DNA from: CAZNDN01 sp964571815
GTDB lineage: Bacteria > Fibrobacterota > Chitinivibrionia > Chitinivibrionales > WJKA01
Length of the DNA stretch: 22,177 bases
Assembly: GCA_964571815.1 (NCBI GenBank)
Contig: CAZNDN010000063.1
Span: forward strand, 1-22,177
Direction of reading: 5' to 3'
In this document: in pieces, positions 6,033 to 13,831 of the stretch
Layout: each line of letters starts with the position of its first letter
How positions within the stretch are numbered: position 1 is the first letter of the stretch
Notes under the pieces: model-generated
Told to the model about the DNA's origin: nothing
The model's input: only the letters and a program-made list of their open reading frames with translations
The model's database searches: none
Translations under genes and position numbers: made by a program

Positions 6033-7060
6033 AAAAGAACATTGACATCTGTACGATTGTCGACAACGCGTGCGTACCTGATGATGATCCGGAGTTTCAC
6101 AGGAAGCCCGGCGACGATCCGACGGTTGACAGTTATACGGAATACCGGGTCGTGCGGACACTCAGGCGGCTGGGCCACGCGGTGCGCGTGGTGGGAGTGG
6201 GGGACGATGTCCCCGCGCTGCTGAAATCCCTCTCCAACCCTTCGCCCCGAATTGTCTTCAATCTCACCGAGCAGTTCCGGGGCAAAAGAAGGCTCGATCA
6301 GAACGTAGCGGCTTTGCTTGAGATGATCCAGATACCCTTCACCGGTGCCGGTTCAACCGGCCTGGTTCTCTGCCGCAACAAAGGCGTGTGCAAGAATATC
6401 CTCAGCAGCCGAAAAATCCATGTGCCGAATCATACGATATACGCGCCGGGCCGGACCGTCCGCGCCCCCGGATACCTGCACTTCCCGCTTGTTGTCAAGC
6501 CGCTGTACGAAGACGGTTCCGACGGGATCTCAAACGCTTCGCTGGTGCGGACCGCCGATGAACTGCGCGAAAGAGTAGCCGTGGTGCACTCGAACTGGAA
6601 ACAACCGGCGATCGCCGAAGAATTCATCGAGGGAAGAGAACTCTATGCGGGAGTTCTTGGTAACCGCCGCCTCACCGTCCTCCCCCTTCGCGAACTGCAG
6701 TTCGGCAGGGCCGACGAAGGAGGTCCGGTCATGGCAACCTACCGGGTCAAGTGGGACATAGACTATCAGGTCAAATGGGATATAGACTTTGTCAACGCAC
6801 GGGTGGACGAATCACTCAATCGGGTCATCTCCCGCATTGCCAGGAAAGTATTCCACCTGCTGCAGATGAACGACTACGGGCGCATCGATATCCGCCTCAC
6901 GCCCGAGAACCGGGTATACGTGCTGGAGGCCAATCCCAACCCCGGGCTTGCGCCCGAAGACGAAGTCGGGCTCGGCGCCCGCAAGGCGGGAATTTCCTAT
7001 ACCGAGTTGATCCACCGCATTCTCCGCACGGCTCTTCGTCGCTACGGTATTTCGAACTAG
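6029..7060 (+). CDS. ATP-grasp ligase, D-alanine--D-alanine ligase-like
   Basis: The product has 343 residues. ATG 6029 overlaps the metallopeptidase stop by four bases (ATGA), and a purine-rich GAGAAGGAAAG lies 10 or so bases upstream. ATP-grasp features are clear: VFNLTEQF (76-83) and PFTGAGSTG (103-111) in the N-terminal half, FPLVVKPLYEDGSDGIS (152-168) for nucleotide binding, IAEEFIEGREL (195-205), and the metal-binding end RIDIRLT with VYVLEANPNPGL (285-307). These enzymes make a peptide or amide bond through an acyl-phosphate. This one belongs to the D-Ala-D-Ala ligase-like group, but its distance from cell-wall genes and its pairing with a peptidase argue against being the housekeeping Ddl. 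Residues 239-254 contain a tandem octapeptide, VKWDIDYQ then VKWDIDFV. Function is inferred; the substrate is unknown. Confidence 0.85.
   Translation: MKKNIDICTIVDNACVPDDDPEFHRKPGDDPTVDSYTEYRVVRTLRRLGHAVRVVGVGDDVPALLKSLSNPSPRIVFNLTEQFRGKRRLDQNVAALLEMIQIPFTGAGSTGLVLCRNKGVCKNILSSRKIHVPNHTIYAPGRTVRAPGYLHFPLVVKPLYEDGSDGISNASLVRTADELRERVAVVHSNWKQPAIAEEFIEGRELYAGVLGNRRLTVLPLRELQFGRADEGGPVMATYRVKWDIDYQVKWDIDFVNARVDESLNRVISRIARKVFHLLQMNDYGRIDIRLTPENRVYVLEANPNPGLAPEDEVGLGARKAGISYTELIHRILRTALRRYGISN
6746..6793 (+). repeat. 24-bp tandem duplication inside the ATP-grasp gene
   Basis: The first unit begins GTCAAGTGGGACATAGAC at 6746, and the second begins GTCAAATGGGATATAGAC at 6770, exactly 24 bases later. 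The units differ at third codon positions (AAG/AAA, GAC/GAT), so the encoded VKWDID is identical. That suggests an older duplication held by selection, or chance similarity to the family's natural 'VKWD..Y..KW' pattern. Confidence 0.6.
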
Positions 7061-7113
7061 GCCGCCGGCCGCCGCGTCGACGGTCCCGGAAAGTATCGAG
7101 AGCGGCGAACGAT

Positions 7114-8220
7114 TCAGGAATCGTTGAACAGCCTGACCGCCGAGGCCTCAAAGGCGAGTCCGGTCCTGTCTCCGGCGGGACGGTGAGGAGAGCGGGCCAC
7201 GATTCTTTCTCCTCCGTCAAGAAAGACGTAACAGAGATACTCCGAACCGATATTCTCCACCACATTCACGGTGACATCGAGATTCCCTTCACCGGGCGGC
7301 ACCAGCCGGATATGCTCGGGCCGCACACCGATTGTGCACCGTCTGCCGGCCGGCACGTCGACCGCCTCCGCCACATCACCGCCGAGATCTACTTCGACCC
7401 CCTCGCCCTTCAGGAGGCGCCGCGCCCCCTCGTGCACGACTTCCCCACGAATCAGGTTCATGGGCGGGGAACCCATGAAACGGGCAACAAACTCGTTGGC
7501 CGGATAATCGTAGACCTCCTCGGGCGTTCCCAATTGCTGCACCTTCCCTTCGTGAAGCACCGCCACTCGGTCACCCAGGGTCATCGCCTCCATCTGGTCG
7601 TGTGTGACGTAGATCGTGGTGACACCGAGTTTCCGCTGGAGATCCTTGAGTTGGGCCCGCATTTCCATACGGAGCCGCGCGTCCAGATTCGACAAGGGTT
7701 CATCCATGAGAAACACCCGAGGCTCCCGCACAATCGCCCTGCCGATAGCCACCCGCTGCCGCTGCCCGCCCGACAACTCGGCCGCCTTCCGGTCAAGCAA
7801 GTCGTCAATACGAAGCAGCGAGGCCGTATCCCGCACCTTCCGGCGTATCTCCTCACGACCGGGCGGCGGCTTCAGATTGGTGAGAGGGAAGGCAATGTTG
7901 TCGAAAATACTCATGTGGGGGTACAAAGCGTAACTCTGAAACACCATGGCGACATCGCGCTCAAACGGCGAGAGGAACACGCCGGTGCGCGGGGCGGCCA
8001 CCGGCCTGTCGCCGATACGGATTGTGCCGCCCGACGGTTTTTCCAGTCCGGCGATCAGGTTCAGAAGGGTACTCTTTCCACACCCGCTTGGTCCCAGGAG
8101 AACGAAGAACTCGCCGGGATGTACCAAGAGCCCGATGCCCCTGAGCACGTCGATCCGGCCCCGCAACGTGACGAACGACTTCGTGAGGTTTTCAAATGCT
8201 ATACTCGCCGGGACCGTCAT
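7114..8220 (-). CDS. sugar ABC transporter ATP-binding protein (MalK/UgpC type)
   Basis: ATG 8220 is chosen because it overlaps the upstream permease stop as ATGA and gives the standard N-terminus MTVPASIAFENLTKSF (368 residues). The frame stays open 37 codons further upstream, inside the permease. All ABC motifs are present: Walker A GPSGCGKS (43-50), Q-loop MVFQSYALYPHM (around 95), signature LSGGQRQR (149-156), Walker B VFLMDEP (169-175) and switch His in VTHDQ (H207). The C-terminal ~130 residues include GVRPEHIRL, the regulatory OB-fold typical of CUT1-family ATPases. It energises uptake through the two adjacent permeases. It is the last gene of the operon, convergent with the ATP-grasp gene and separated from it by 53 bases. 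Confidence 0.95.
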   Translation of the reverse strand: MTVPASIAFENLTKSFVTLRGRIDVLRGIGLLVHPGEFFVLLGPSGCGKSTLLNLIAGLEKPSGGTIRIGDRPVAAPRTGVFLSPFERDVAMVFQSYALYPHMSIFDNIAFPLTNLKPPPGREEIRRKVRDTASLLRIDDLLDRKAAELSGGQRQRVAIGRAIVREPRVFLMDEPLSNLDARLRMEMRAQLKDLQRKLGVTTIYVTHDQMEAMTLGDRVAVLHEGKVQQLGTPEEVYDYPANEFVARFMGSPPMNLIRGEVVHEGARRLLKGEGVEVDLGGDVAEAVDVPAGRRCTIGVRPEHIRLVPPGEGNLDVTVNVVENIGSEYLCYVFLDGGERIVARSPHRPAGDRTGLAFEASAVRLFNDS

Positions 8221-9050
8221 CCTTTCACCGCTCCTCCGGTCAAACCCTGAATGATATACCGTTGAAACACCAGTGTCACCACCACCAGAGGCACCGAGGC
8301 CAGCGAGGATGCGGCCATGAGTTTGCCCCATGGTATCTCGCCGTGCAAGCCCTCAAACAGTGCAATTCCCACGGGCAGAGTCCGGGCGTGATAATCCACC
8401 GTGAGCATGATCGCAAAGAGAAACTCGTTGAAACAGGCAATGAATACCAGGAGCAACGATGAGAAGATGCCGGGAAGGGCCAGGGGAAGGATGATTCTGC
8501 GGAGCGTCTTCAGCCGCCCCGCTCCGTCAACCAGCGCCGCGCGGTCCAGGTCCATGGGAATCTGCGAGAAGTAGCTCAAGTTGATCCACAAGGCAATCGG
8601 GACCGTATAGGCGATGTAAGGCAAGATCAGTGCGGCATGCGTATTGAGCATGCCCAACCGGGAGAAAATCCGGTAAAGGTAGCCCACGATGCTGATTTGG
8701 GGAAACATCGACACGGCGAGCACCAGCAGCGGCACCACCGTCCGACCCGGAAAACGCATCCTCGATACCGCATACCCGGCCGGCGAAGCTACCGCGGTCA
8801 CGGCCAGGGAAGCAAGCACAGCCACCACGAGGCTGTTGCGGAAGTAATGAAGAAAATGCAGCGATCGACTCGAAAGCACTTCGCCATAATGCACAAGGGT
8901 CAACCGCCCCCCGCCGGCAACAAGAAAACCGGGATTGGAGACAAGCGACACCACGATCATCCACAGGAAAGGACCAAGTGCAAACACGACCAGCGTGCTC
9001 CCTCCCGTCCACAACAGCGCCTTCCGCAGGTTCTCCTCGCGCATGAGCAT
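8217..9050 (-). CDS. carbohydrate ABC transporter permease (MalG-like)
   Basis: The protein has 277 residues from ATG 9050; ATG 9044 is an alternative with AAAAGG at good spacing. The frame runs further upstream, but only through the preceding gene. Six hydrophobic spans are expected, starting with TLVVFALGPFLWMIVVSLV. The cytoplasmic EAA-type loop is visible as IPMDLDRAALVDGAGRLKTLRRIILPLALPG, which contacts the ATPase. Its terminal residues GGAVKG with TGA overlap the ATPase start. It pairs with the upstream MalF-like permease, 23 bases away. Confidence 0.93.
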   Translation of the reverse strand: MLMREENLRKALLWTGGSTLVVFALGPFLWMIVVSLVSNPGFLVAGGGRLTLVHYGEVLSSRSLHFLHYFRNSLVVAVLASLAVTAVASPAGYAVSRMRFPGRTVVPLLVLAVSMFPQISIVGYLYRIFSRLGMLNTHAALILPYIAYTVPIALWINLSYFSQIPMDLDRAALVDGAGRLKTLRRIILPLALPGIFSSLLLVFIACFNEFLFAIMLTVDYHARTLPVGIALFEGLHGEIPWGKLMAASSLASVPLVVVTLVFQRYIIQGLTGGAVKG

Positions 9051-9073
9051 CCTTTTCGTCTCCCCTTCGGGCT

Positions 9074-9976
9074 CTACCCCATACTTTCCCTGAATCTGCC
9101 GACCTTCAGATACACCAGGCTCACCCCGAACGCGACAAGAAACGTGATCACCGAAACCGCCGAGCCCATACCGAAGCGGTCGTCGGTGAAATACCGGAAC
9201 CCCAGTATCGAAAGCGAAGCCGTGCTGCCGCCGGGACCGCCGCCGGTCAACACGTAGATGAGATCGAAGATTCGAAGGGAATCGATGGTACGGAAAATCA
9301 GTGCTATGATCACGACCGGCCGGATGATCGGCAGTGTTACGGCGAAGAACCGTCGCCCGATCCCCGCCCCGTCCACCCGTGCCTGCTTGTGAAGCTCCCG
9401 CGGAACCGCCTGGAGACCTGCCAGAAGAATGATGACCATGAACGGCGTGGTTTTCCACACTTCGGCAACCACGATCGCCGCGAATGCCGAGGGGGCCGAG
9501 CCGAGCCAGTTGACCTTGTCGGCCGACAGTCCAAACGTCACGACGAGATAGTTGAGGACCCCGTAGGTGTAATCGAATATCAACTTCCAGGTCTTGGCGG
9601 AGACAATCGTGGGAATCGCCCACGGTATGAGCATGATCGTGCGCAGAGCACCCCGCCCGGGGAACGCTTCGTTGAGCACCAGTGCGAAGCTCATCCCCAG
9701 AAGCGTCTCCAGCGCTACGGCCGTCACCGTGAACAGGAGCGTGAATCGCACCGCGGTCAGAAACCGCGGCTGCGAAACGATCTCGGCATAGTTGCCGAAC
9801 CCGATGAATGTGCGGGGCATGAAAGAGATATCGCGAAAGAGACTGTTCTGAAGCGTCCCCAGCACAGGCAACAGCACGAAGAGACCGACGACAAGCAGAA
9901 CAGGGCCAAGGAAAAGCCATGCCGTTCTTGCTTCACGCCTCCGGAAATCAACAGCGGTGCTACGGCGTGTGCTCAT
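9074..9976 (-). CDS. carbohydrate ABC transporter permease (MalF/UgpA-like)
   Basis: The protein has 300 residues with an N-terminal cytoplasmic Arg-rich segment followed by the first span TAWLFLGPVLLVVGLFVLLP. The EAA loop reads VPRELHKQARVDGAGIGRRF, and the span around it (VWKTTPFMVIILLAGL) is typical of the UgpA/MalF class. Its ATG (9976-9974) lies inside the 3' end of the binding-protein gene, a 17-base overlap that supports co-transcription and coupling. Substrate specificity cannot be read from sequence. Confidence 0.94.
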   Translation of the reverse strand: MSTRRSTAVDFRRREARTAWLFLGPVLLVVGLFVLLPVLGTLQNSLFRDISFMPRTFIGFGNYAEIVSQPRFLTAVRFTLLFTVTAVALETLLGMSFALVLNEAFPGRGALRTIMLIPWAIPTIVSAKTWKLIFDYTYGVLNYLVVTFGLSADKVNWLGSAPSAFAAIVVAEVWKTTPFMVIILLAGLQAVPRELHKQARVDGAGIGRRFFAVTLPIIRPVVIIALIFRTIDSLRIFDLIYVLTGGGPGGSTASLSILGFRYFTDDRFGMGSAVSVITFLVAFGVSLVYLKVGRFRESMG

Positions 9977-11225
9977 ACCTCCGTACGATCTCCTCTACCT
10001 CGTTCTGGGCTTCACGCAACGCATCACCCGGTTTTTCTCTTCCGGCCAGCGCCGCGTTGAGCCGCTCCTGAAGCACGTTGGATATCTGGGAGTAGTAGGG
10101 AACCGGGGGACGTGGAACAGCGTTGTCGAACACATCACGAAGCGTTGCCAGGGCACGGTTCTTCTCAAGAAGCTCTTCGTCTTCGTACACATCGCGCCGC
10201 CCCGGGTTCCACCCCAGATCAAGGGCGAAATCCTTCTGGACCTCGTACGACGTAATGAAATTCATTAGGTCGACCGCATCAGCAGTACGGTCGGAAAACG
10301 CCGAAACCACCACGTGCCACCCCCCGAGCGTGGATGCGCTGCTCCCCCCATCGAAATGCGGCAGCGGCGCCATGCCGACCTTCCCCTTCACCGGTGAATC
10401 CGGCTCCTGGTGCGAAGCCCATGCATAGGGCCAGTTTCTCTCAAAAAGGGCGTTTCCGCTCTGAAACACCATCCGGACCTCTTCCTCCCGCATATCCGTA
10501 TACGTATTGGGCGGCGACAGCTTGTCGCGGTGGATCAGGTCGACCATCCATCGGAGCGCCCGCTTGTTCTCCTCCGAATCAAGTACCGGGCGCCCCGCGG
10601 AGTCGACAATCCCGCCCCCGGCGGAAACGAAGAACTCGAGTGCGTTGCACACCAGCCCTTCGTACTGCGCCCCCTGCCAGACAAAACCCCAGAAATCGGG
10701 GTTCTCCTCCCGCCGGGCCTCCTGGATCGCGATCGCCGTTTCGCGGAGTTCATTCCACGTGCGCGGCGGCGAATCATGGCCGTGCGCGGCGAGCAAATCG
10801 CTCCGATAGTACAGCAATCCCCCGTCAACGTATACCGGCAGGCCCACCAATGTACCGTCGTGCATGTCCGCCAGATCGATCACTCGCTCGTAAAACGGTG
10901 CCGGATCGACTCCGTGCGGCCCCAGCGGCTCCAGCCACCCCGAGTGAGCCATCTGGCCAATCCACGCGACATCCATGAGTATCACATCCGGATCACTCTT
11001 CCGTCCACGAAGCGCCACGAGCACGGCCTGCTTCTTCTGCTCCGTGTGCGTTGCCGACCTGATAAGGCCAACTTCGATTCCCGTGGAGTCCTCGAATCGC
11101 TCCAGAACCTTCTCCCAGTAAGCCGTCTCACGCGGCGTACCGCCTGCCAGGATCGTCAACTCCCCCTTCCGGGCGCATCCGGCGGCCGTCAGTATCAGGC
11201 ACACCACCACCAGCGTTCTTCGCAT
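9960..11225 (-). CDS. ABC transporter extracellular solute-binding lipoprotein (family 1)
   Basis: The start is ATG 11225, preceded by GGAGGT with six bases of spacing; an in-frame ATG 33 bases upstream lacks this. The 421-residue product begins with a signal peptide and lipobox, LTAAGC, with Cys at residue 17, so it is a periplasm-facing lipoprotein. The mature protein reads LTILAGGTPRETAYWEKVLE and continues with features of family 1 sugar-binding proteins: DVILMDVAWIGQMAHSGWLEPL, GLPVYVDGGLLYYRSDLL, and a late GGWHVVVSAFSDRTADAVDLM. It delivers the ligand to the two permeases and leads the operon. No glycosidase or LacI/AraC regulator is nearby to hint at the sugar. Confidence 0.93.
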   Translation of the reverse strand: MRRTLVVVCLILTAAGCARKGELTILAGGTPRETAYWEKVLERFEDSTGIEVGLIRSATHTEQKKQAVLVALRGRKSDPDVILMDVAWIGQMAHSGWLEPLGPHGVDPAPFYERVIDLADMHDGTLVGLPVYVDGGLLYYRSDLLAAHGHDSPPRTWNELRETAIAIQEARREENPDFWGFVWQGAQYEGLVCNALEFFVSAGGGIVDSAGRPVLDSEENKRALRWMVDLIHRDKLSPPNTYTDMREEEVRMVFQSGNALFERNWPYAWASHQEPDSPVKGKVGMAPLPHFDGGSSASTLGGWHVVVSAFSDRTADAVDLMNFITSYEVQKDFALDLGWNPGRRDVYEDEELLEKNRALATLRDVFDNAVPRPPVPYYSQISNVLQERLNAALAGREKPGDALREAQNEVEEIVRRYEHTP

Positions 11226-11319
11226 AAAGGCACCTCCCCGGCATTGCCCACGGTTCACAAGGAAGAGTACGGCAACTATTCGGCTACGTTACGTTTCGGC
11301 TCCGCTGAACCGCTCACGC

Positions 11320-11420
11320 CGAGCCCTCCGACCGGGCTCGGGAAGTCCCTGTCGAAGCATCACGCGAAATCACCGCCGCACAATCCTTCGAGAAGCTCGG
11401 GATGAGCGCCGGGACTTCCC
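11320..11420. repeat. REP-like cluster of inverted repeats
   Basis: CGAGCCC (11320-11326) pairs with GGGCTCG (11334-11340) as a 7-bp hairpin. The adjoining GGGAAGTCCC (11340-11349) is exactly the reverse complement of GGGACTTCCC (11411-11420), about 60 bases away. Between them are CTGTCGAAGCAT and ATCCTTCGAGAAGCTCGGGA, which resemble the two arms of the dispersed 'TTCGA..AAGCTC.GGAT' palindromic elements seen between genes in many bacteria. Only one copy is in this window, so its repeated nature is inference. Confidence 0.45.
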
Positions 11421-11579
11421 TGCGTACCCGGGTAGCTACTGAGAAAATAGTAGATCGAGGAGAATTGAGAACACCCACGGGCCGCACACCTTCTCCCCCA
11501 AACCTCCTCCCGCGCTCACTGCCCGGCCCCCGCTTCTCCGGTCGGAGGATGTCGGGAGGTGGGGAAGAAGACAAAATTG

Positions 11580-11608
11580 TTGCTCCAGCATGTGCGAAAG
11601 TGTATTTT
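11580..11608 (+). promoter_or_regulatory. candidate rpsU promoter
   Basis: TTGCTC (11580-11585) and TATTTT (11603-11608) are separated by 17 bases. This would start transcription near 11615 and leave a ~45-base leader with the Shine-Dalgarno GGGGAGGAA at 11642-11650. The local sequence is distinctly more AT-rich than its surroundings. Confidence 0.45.
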
Positions 11609-11659
11609 AATGGTTTTTGCGGATGTTCATATCAATTGCCCGGGGAGGAACATAAGTAT

Positions 11660-11908
11660 ATGAACGGTGTTGAAGTTCGAGACGGGGAAGCTATTGAGAA
11701 GGCACTTCGCCGTTTCAGTAAGACCTGCGAGAGGGCGGGAATCCTCTCGGACCTGAAGAAGTTCCGTCATTACGAGAAGCCCAGCGAAGAGAAGAAGCGC
11801 AAGACTAATTCCGCCAAGCGCAAACGAATGCGCGATGAGAAGCGGCTCACAACCCGCGGCAGCAGTCAGCGCGGACGAGGCGGCCGCGGAGGGCGGGGAC
11901 GCCGCTGA
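11660..11908 (+). CDS. rpsU: 30S ribosomal protein bS21 with RGG-rich tail
   Basis: The start is ATG 11660, with GGGGAGGAA nine bases upstream; a longer frame to 11402 lacks coding character. The 82-residue product begins MNGVEVRDGEAIEKALRRFS and continues KTCERAGILSDLKKFRHYEK, a textbook bS21 sequence, followed by the basic segment KKRKTNSAKRKRMRDEKR. bS21 sits near the anti-Shine-Dalgarno end of 16S rRNA in the small subunit and helps initiation. Usual members are about 65-72 residues. Here there is an extra tail, residues ~65-82, built of RGRGGRGGRGRR. Such RGG runs are typical of RNA-contacting tails and are uncommon in this family as I know it. The gene is convergent with the SpoU methyltransferase gene. 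Confidence 0.95.
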   Translation: MNGVEVRDGEAIEKALRRFSKTCERAGILSDLKKFRHYEKPSEEKKRKTNSAKRKRMRDEKRLTTRGSSQRGRGGRGGRGRR

Positions 11909-11941
11909 ACCCGGACGTTCCGGCCTGATCCACTACCGACT

Positions 11942-12514
11942 TCACCCGCCCGAGGGGCGGCGGTTCTTCTGTTCCCACGACTGCAGCACGCTGAAGCCCA
12001 GGACCGCGCAGGCGGCCGCGACGTTCAGCGAGTTCTTGAATCCGTAGGTGGGTATCTCCACGATCCCGTCGGACCGATCGAGTATATCCCGCGACACACC
12101 AAGCGCCTCGTTACCCAGCACCAGCGCAACCGGCGAGGGGTAGATCAACCGGTTAAACGGCGTCGATATCGACGTGGTTTCGGCCGCGTAGACGGCTGTC
12201 CCCCGCTCCCTGAGATACTCAACAGCCTCGACCGTCCGGTCGAATCGCATCCAGGGCACGAAATCCACGCAACCCAGCGACGTCTTCTCCAGTTTACGGT
12301 GCGGCGGCGATGCCGTGTAGCCGCAGAGAAACAAGCCTGCGACACGCAGGATATCGCAGGTCCTGAAGATTGAGCCCACATTGAAGGCACTCCGGAGGTT
12401 GTCCAGCACGATATAGAGCGGGTGTTTCGGGAGACGATCGTATTCCTCCCGCGTCATCGATGCGTCGTAGCTTCTGACATCGTAGTTCGTCTCGGTATCC
12501 CCGCGCCGGGGCAT
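11942..12514 (-). CDS. SpoU/TrmH-family RNA 2'-O-methyltransferase
   Basis: The protein has 190 residues, and GGAGGT lies nine bases before ATG 12514. All three SPOUT knot motifs are present: motif 1 LDNLRSAFNVGSIFRTCD (37-54) with the catalytic Arg region, motif 2 VALVLGNEALGVS (129-141) and motif 3 VEIPTYGFKNSLNVAAACAV (152-171). Members methylate a ribose 2'-OH in tRNA or rRNA using S-adenosylmethionine. There is no extra RNA-binding N-domain, so it is a minimal form like TrmL or small TrmH enzymes; the exact target cannot be told. It is the last gene of the FecR operon, 21 bases after the MFS gene. Its end lies 33 bases from rpsU, pointing head-on. Confidence 0.93.
   Translation of the reverse strand: MPRRGDTETNYDVRSYDASMTREEYDRLPKHPLYIVLDNLRSAFNVGSIFRTCDILRVAGLFLCGYTASPPHRKLEKTSLGCVDFVPWMRFDRTVEAVEYLRERGTAVYAAETTSISTPFNRLIYPSPVALVLGNEALGVSRDILDRSDGIVEIPTYGFKNSLNVAAACAVLGFSVLQSWEQKNRRPSGG
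11946..11970 (+). terminator. possible rpsU terminator inside the SpoU gene end
   Basis: CCGCCC (11946-11951), a three-base loop, and GGGCGG (11955-11960) form a GC-rich hairpin. It is followed by CGGTTCTTCT, a broken T-run. It lies ~38 bases after the rpsU stop and overlaps the last codons of the opposing gene. The imperfect T-run keeps confidence low. Confidence 0.3.
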
Positions 12515-12535
12515 GATCGGAAACCTCCGGGGAAA

Positions 12536-13831
12536 TCAGTCGGGGCGTGCCGGGATGGGTGAAGGATTCACGCGGTACAGCAGGAAACCACCGGCCAGAA
12601 ACAAAACCACCAGCGTACTTATCCCGAAACGCGACGCCTGCCTGCCGTCAAGGCCTACCCGTGTTCCCAGCAGATTCGCGCTCGCCACCACCGCCGGACC
12701 AAGCACCACCGCGAACTTTCCCACAAGATTGTAGAAACCGAAATACTCCGCGCTCCGATCCTCCGGGATCAGCTTCGCGAAAAACGAGCGACTCAATGCC
12801 TGGATCGCGCCCTGTGCAACCCCGGTCAGGCAGGCAAAAAAGATGAAGTGCGCAGCGGTGCGAAGAATCCACGCGCCTCCCGAAACGACAACGACATACA
12901 CTCCGATTGCGGCCAGAATCGTCTTCTTTCCCCCGATGCGGCCGGCCAGCGCACCCGAGGCAAGTGCGAATACAAAGGCGACGAACTGCACGAGCAGCAA
13001 CGCAACCATGAGCACGCCGAACGGCAGGCCCAGCGACAATCCGAAATCGATTGCCATAAGGTAGACCGTGTGCACGCCGTCGATATAGCACCAGTACGCA
13101 ATCAGAAACAGCAGCGCGTCGGGACATGCAGCGATCGACCGTGCCGTAGCCGGTACGTCGGCGAACCCCCGGCGCACGATTTCACCAATACCGCGACGGG
13201 AACCGGGCTTCCGTTGGTGCACATACAGCCACAAAGGGATTGTGAACACGATCCACCACGCCGCGACCAGAAGGAATACCACACGAACCGCTTCCGTGGC
13301 GGAGGCAAGGCCGAACCACGACGGATTACGGTACATGACGATGTTGCCGGCGAACATCAGGCCGCACCCCAGATACCCGATCGAGTAACCCAGCGACGAA
13401 ACCATGTCGGCCTGCTCGGGCCGGGCGACATCGGTGATCAAAGAATCGTAGAAAAGATTGGCCAGGGAGAATCCCACCCGGCCCAGAACAAACAACGAAA
13501 GCGCGGGGATCCATACGCCCTTGCCCGCAAAAACCAACCCTGCCGTGGACAGGGAGCCTAAGAGCATACAAAACGTCAAGAAAGCCTTCTTTGCCCTGCC
13601 GACATCGGCAAAAGCCCCCAGAATCGGCGAGGACACCGCCACCACAAGCCCGGCAATCGCATTACCGTACCCCAGGGCAACCGTACTCTGTGTCGATGAG
13701 AGTCCCGATCCCCAGTAGCCTTTGAAGAACGCCGGGAAGAAGGCTGATGCCACGCTCAATATGAACGCGGAATTGGCCCAGTCGTAGAAGGACCATGCCC
13801 AGACTGCACGGGGGTAACCCCACAGCTTCAT
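12536..13831 (-). CDS. MFS transporter, UMF1 / Atg22-like family
   Basis: The 431-residue product starts MKLWGYPRAVWAWSFYDWAN. The FYDWANSAF sequence is the hallmark of the UMF1 (Atg22-like) branch of the major facilitator superfamily. About twelve hydrophobic spans follow, with the central loop around YVHQRKPGSRRGIGEIVRRG separating two halves. A later SRSFFAKLIPEDRSAEYFGF is also typical. In yeast Atg22 exports amino acids from the vacuole, but bacterial members are largely uncharacterised, so the cargo is unknown. Its ATG overlaps the stop of the AsnB-like gene by four bases (ATGA), implying coupled translation. Confidence 0.93.
   Translation of the reverse strand: MKLWGYPRAVWAWSFYDWANSAFILSVASAFFPAFFKGYWGSGLSSTQSTVALGYGNAIAGLVVAVSSPILGAFADVGRAKKAFLTFCMLLGSLSTAGLVFAGKGVWIPALSLFVLGRVGFSLANLFYDSLITDVARPEQADMVSSLGYSIGYLGCGLMFAGNIVMYRNPSWFGLASATEAVRVVFLLVAAWWIVFTIPLWLYVHQRKPGSRRGIGEIVRRGFADVPATARSIAACPDALLFLIAYWCYIDGVHTVYLMAIDFGLSLGLPFGVLMVALLLVQFVAFVFALASGALAGRIGGKKTILAAIGVYVVVVSGGAWILRTAAHFIFFACLTGVAQGAIQALSRSFFAKLIPEDRSAEYFGFYNLVGKFAVVLGPAVVASANLLGTRVGLDGRQASRFGISTLVVLFLAGGFLLYRVNPSPIPARPD

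Larger units (their letters stand above)
11226..11659. other. intergenic region with REP-like inverted repeats and rpsU promoter
   Basis: This stretch separates the ABC operon (minus) from rpsU (plus), so it should contain divergent promoters. A candidate rpsU promoter is listed separately; no convincing promoter was found for the ABC operon. The section 11320-11420 is dense in inverted repeats (separate entry). A frame open from 11402 into rpsU is an upstream extension without coding character and was not used as the rpsU start. Confidence 0.6.

Noticed and set aside
6751..8250. 499-codon plus-strand open frame
   Set aside because: It runs across the end of the ATP-grasp gene in another frame and then antisense to the ABC ATPase; no motifs.
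11402..11659. N-terminal extension of rpsU to 11402
   Set aside because: The bS21 family start matches ATG 11660 with a good Shine-Dalgarno; the extension is unlike any ribosomal protein and overlaps the promoter and repeat region.
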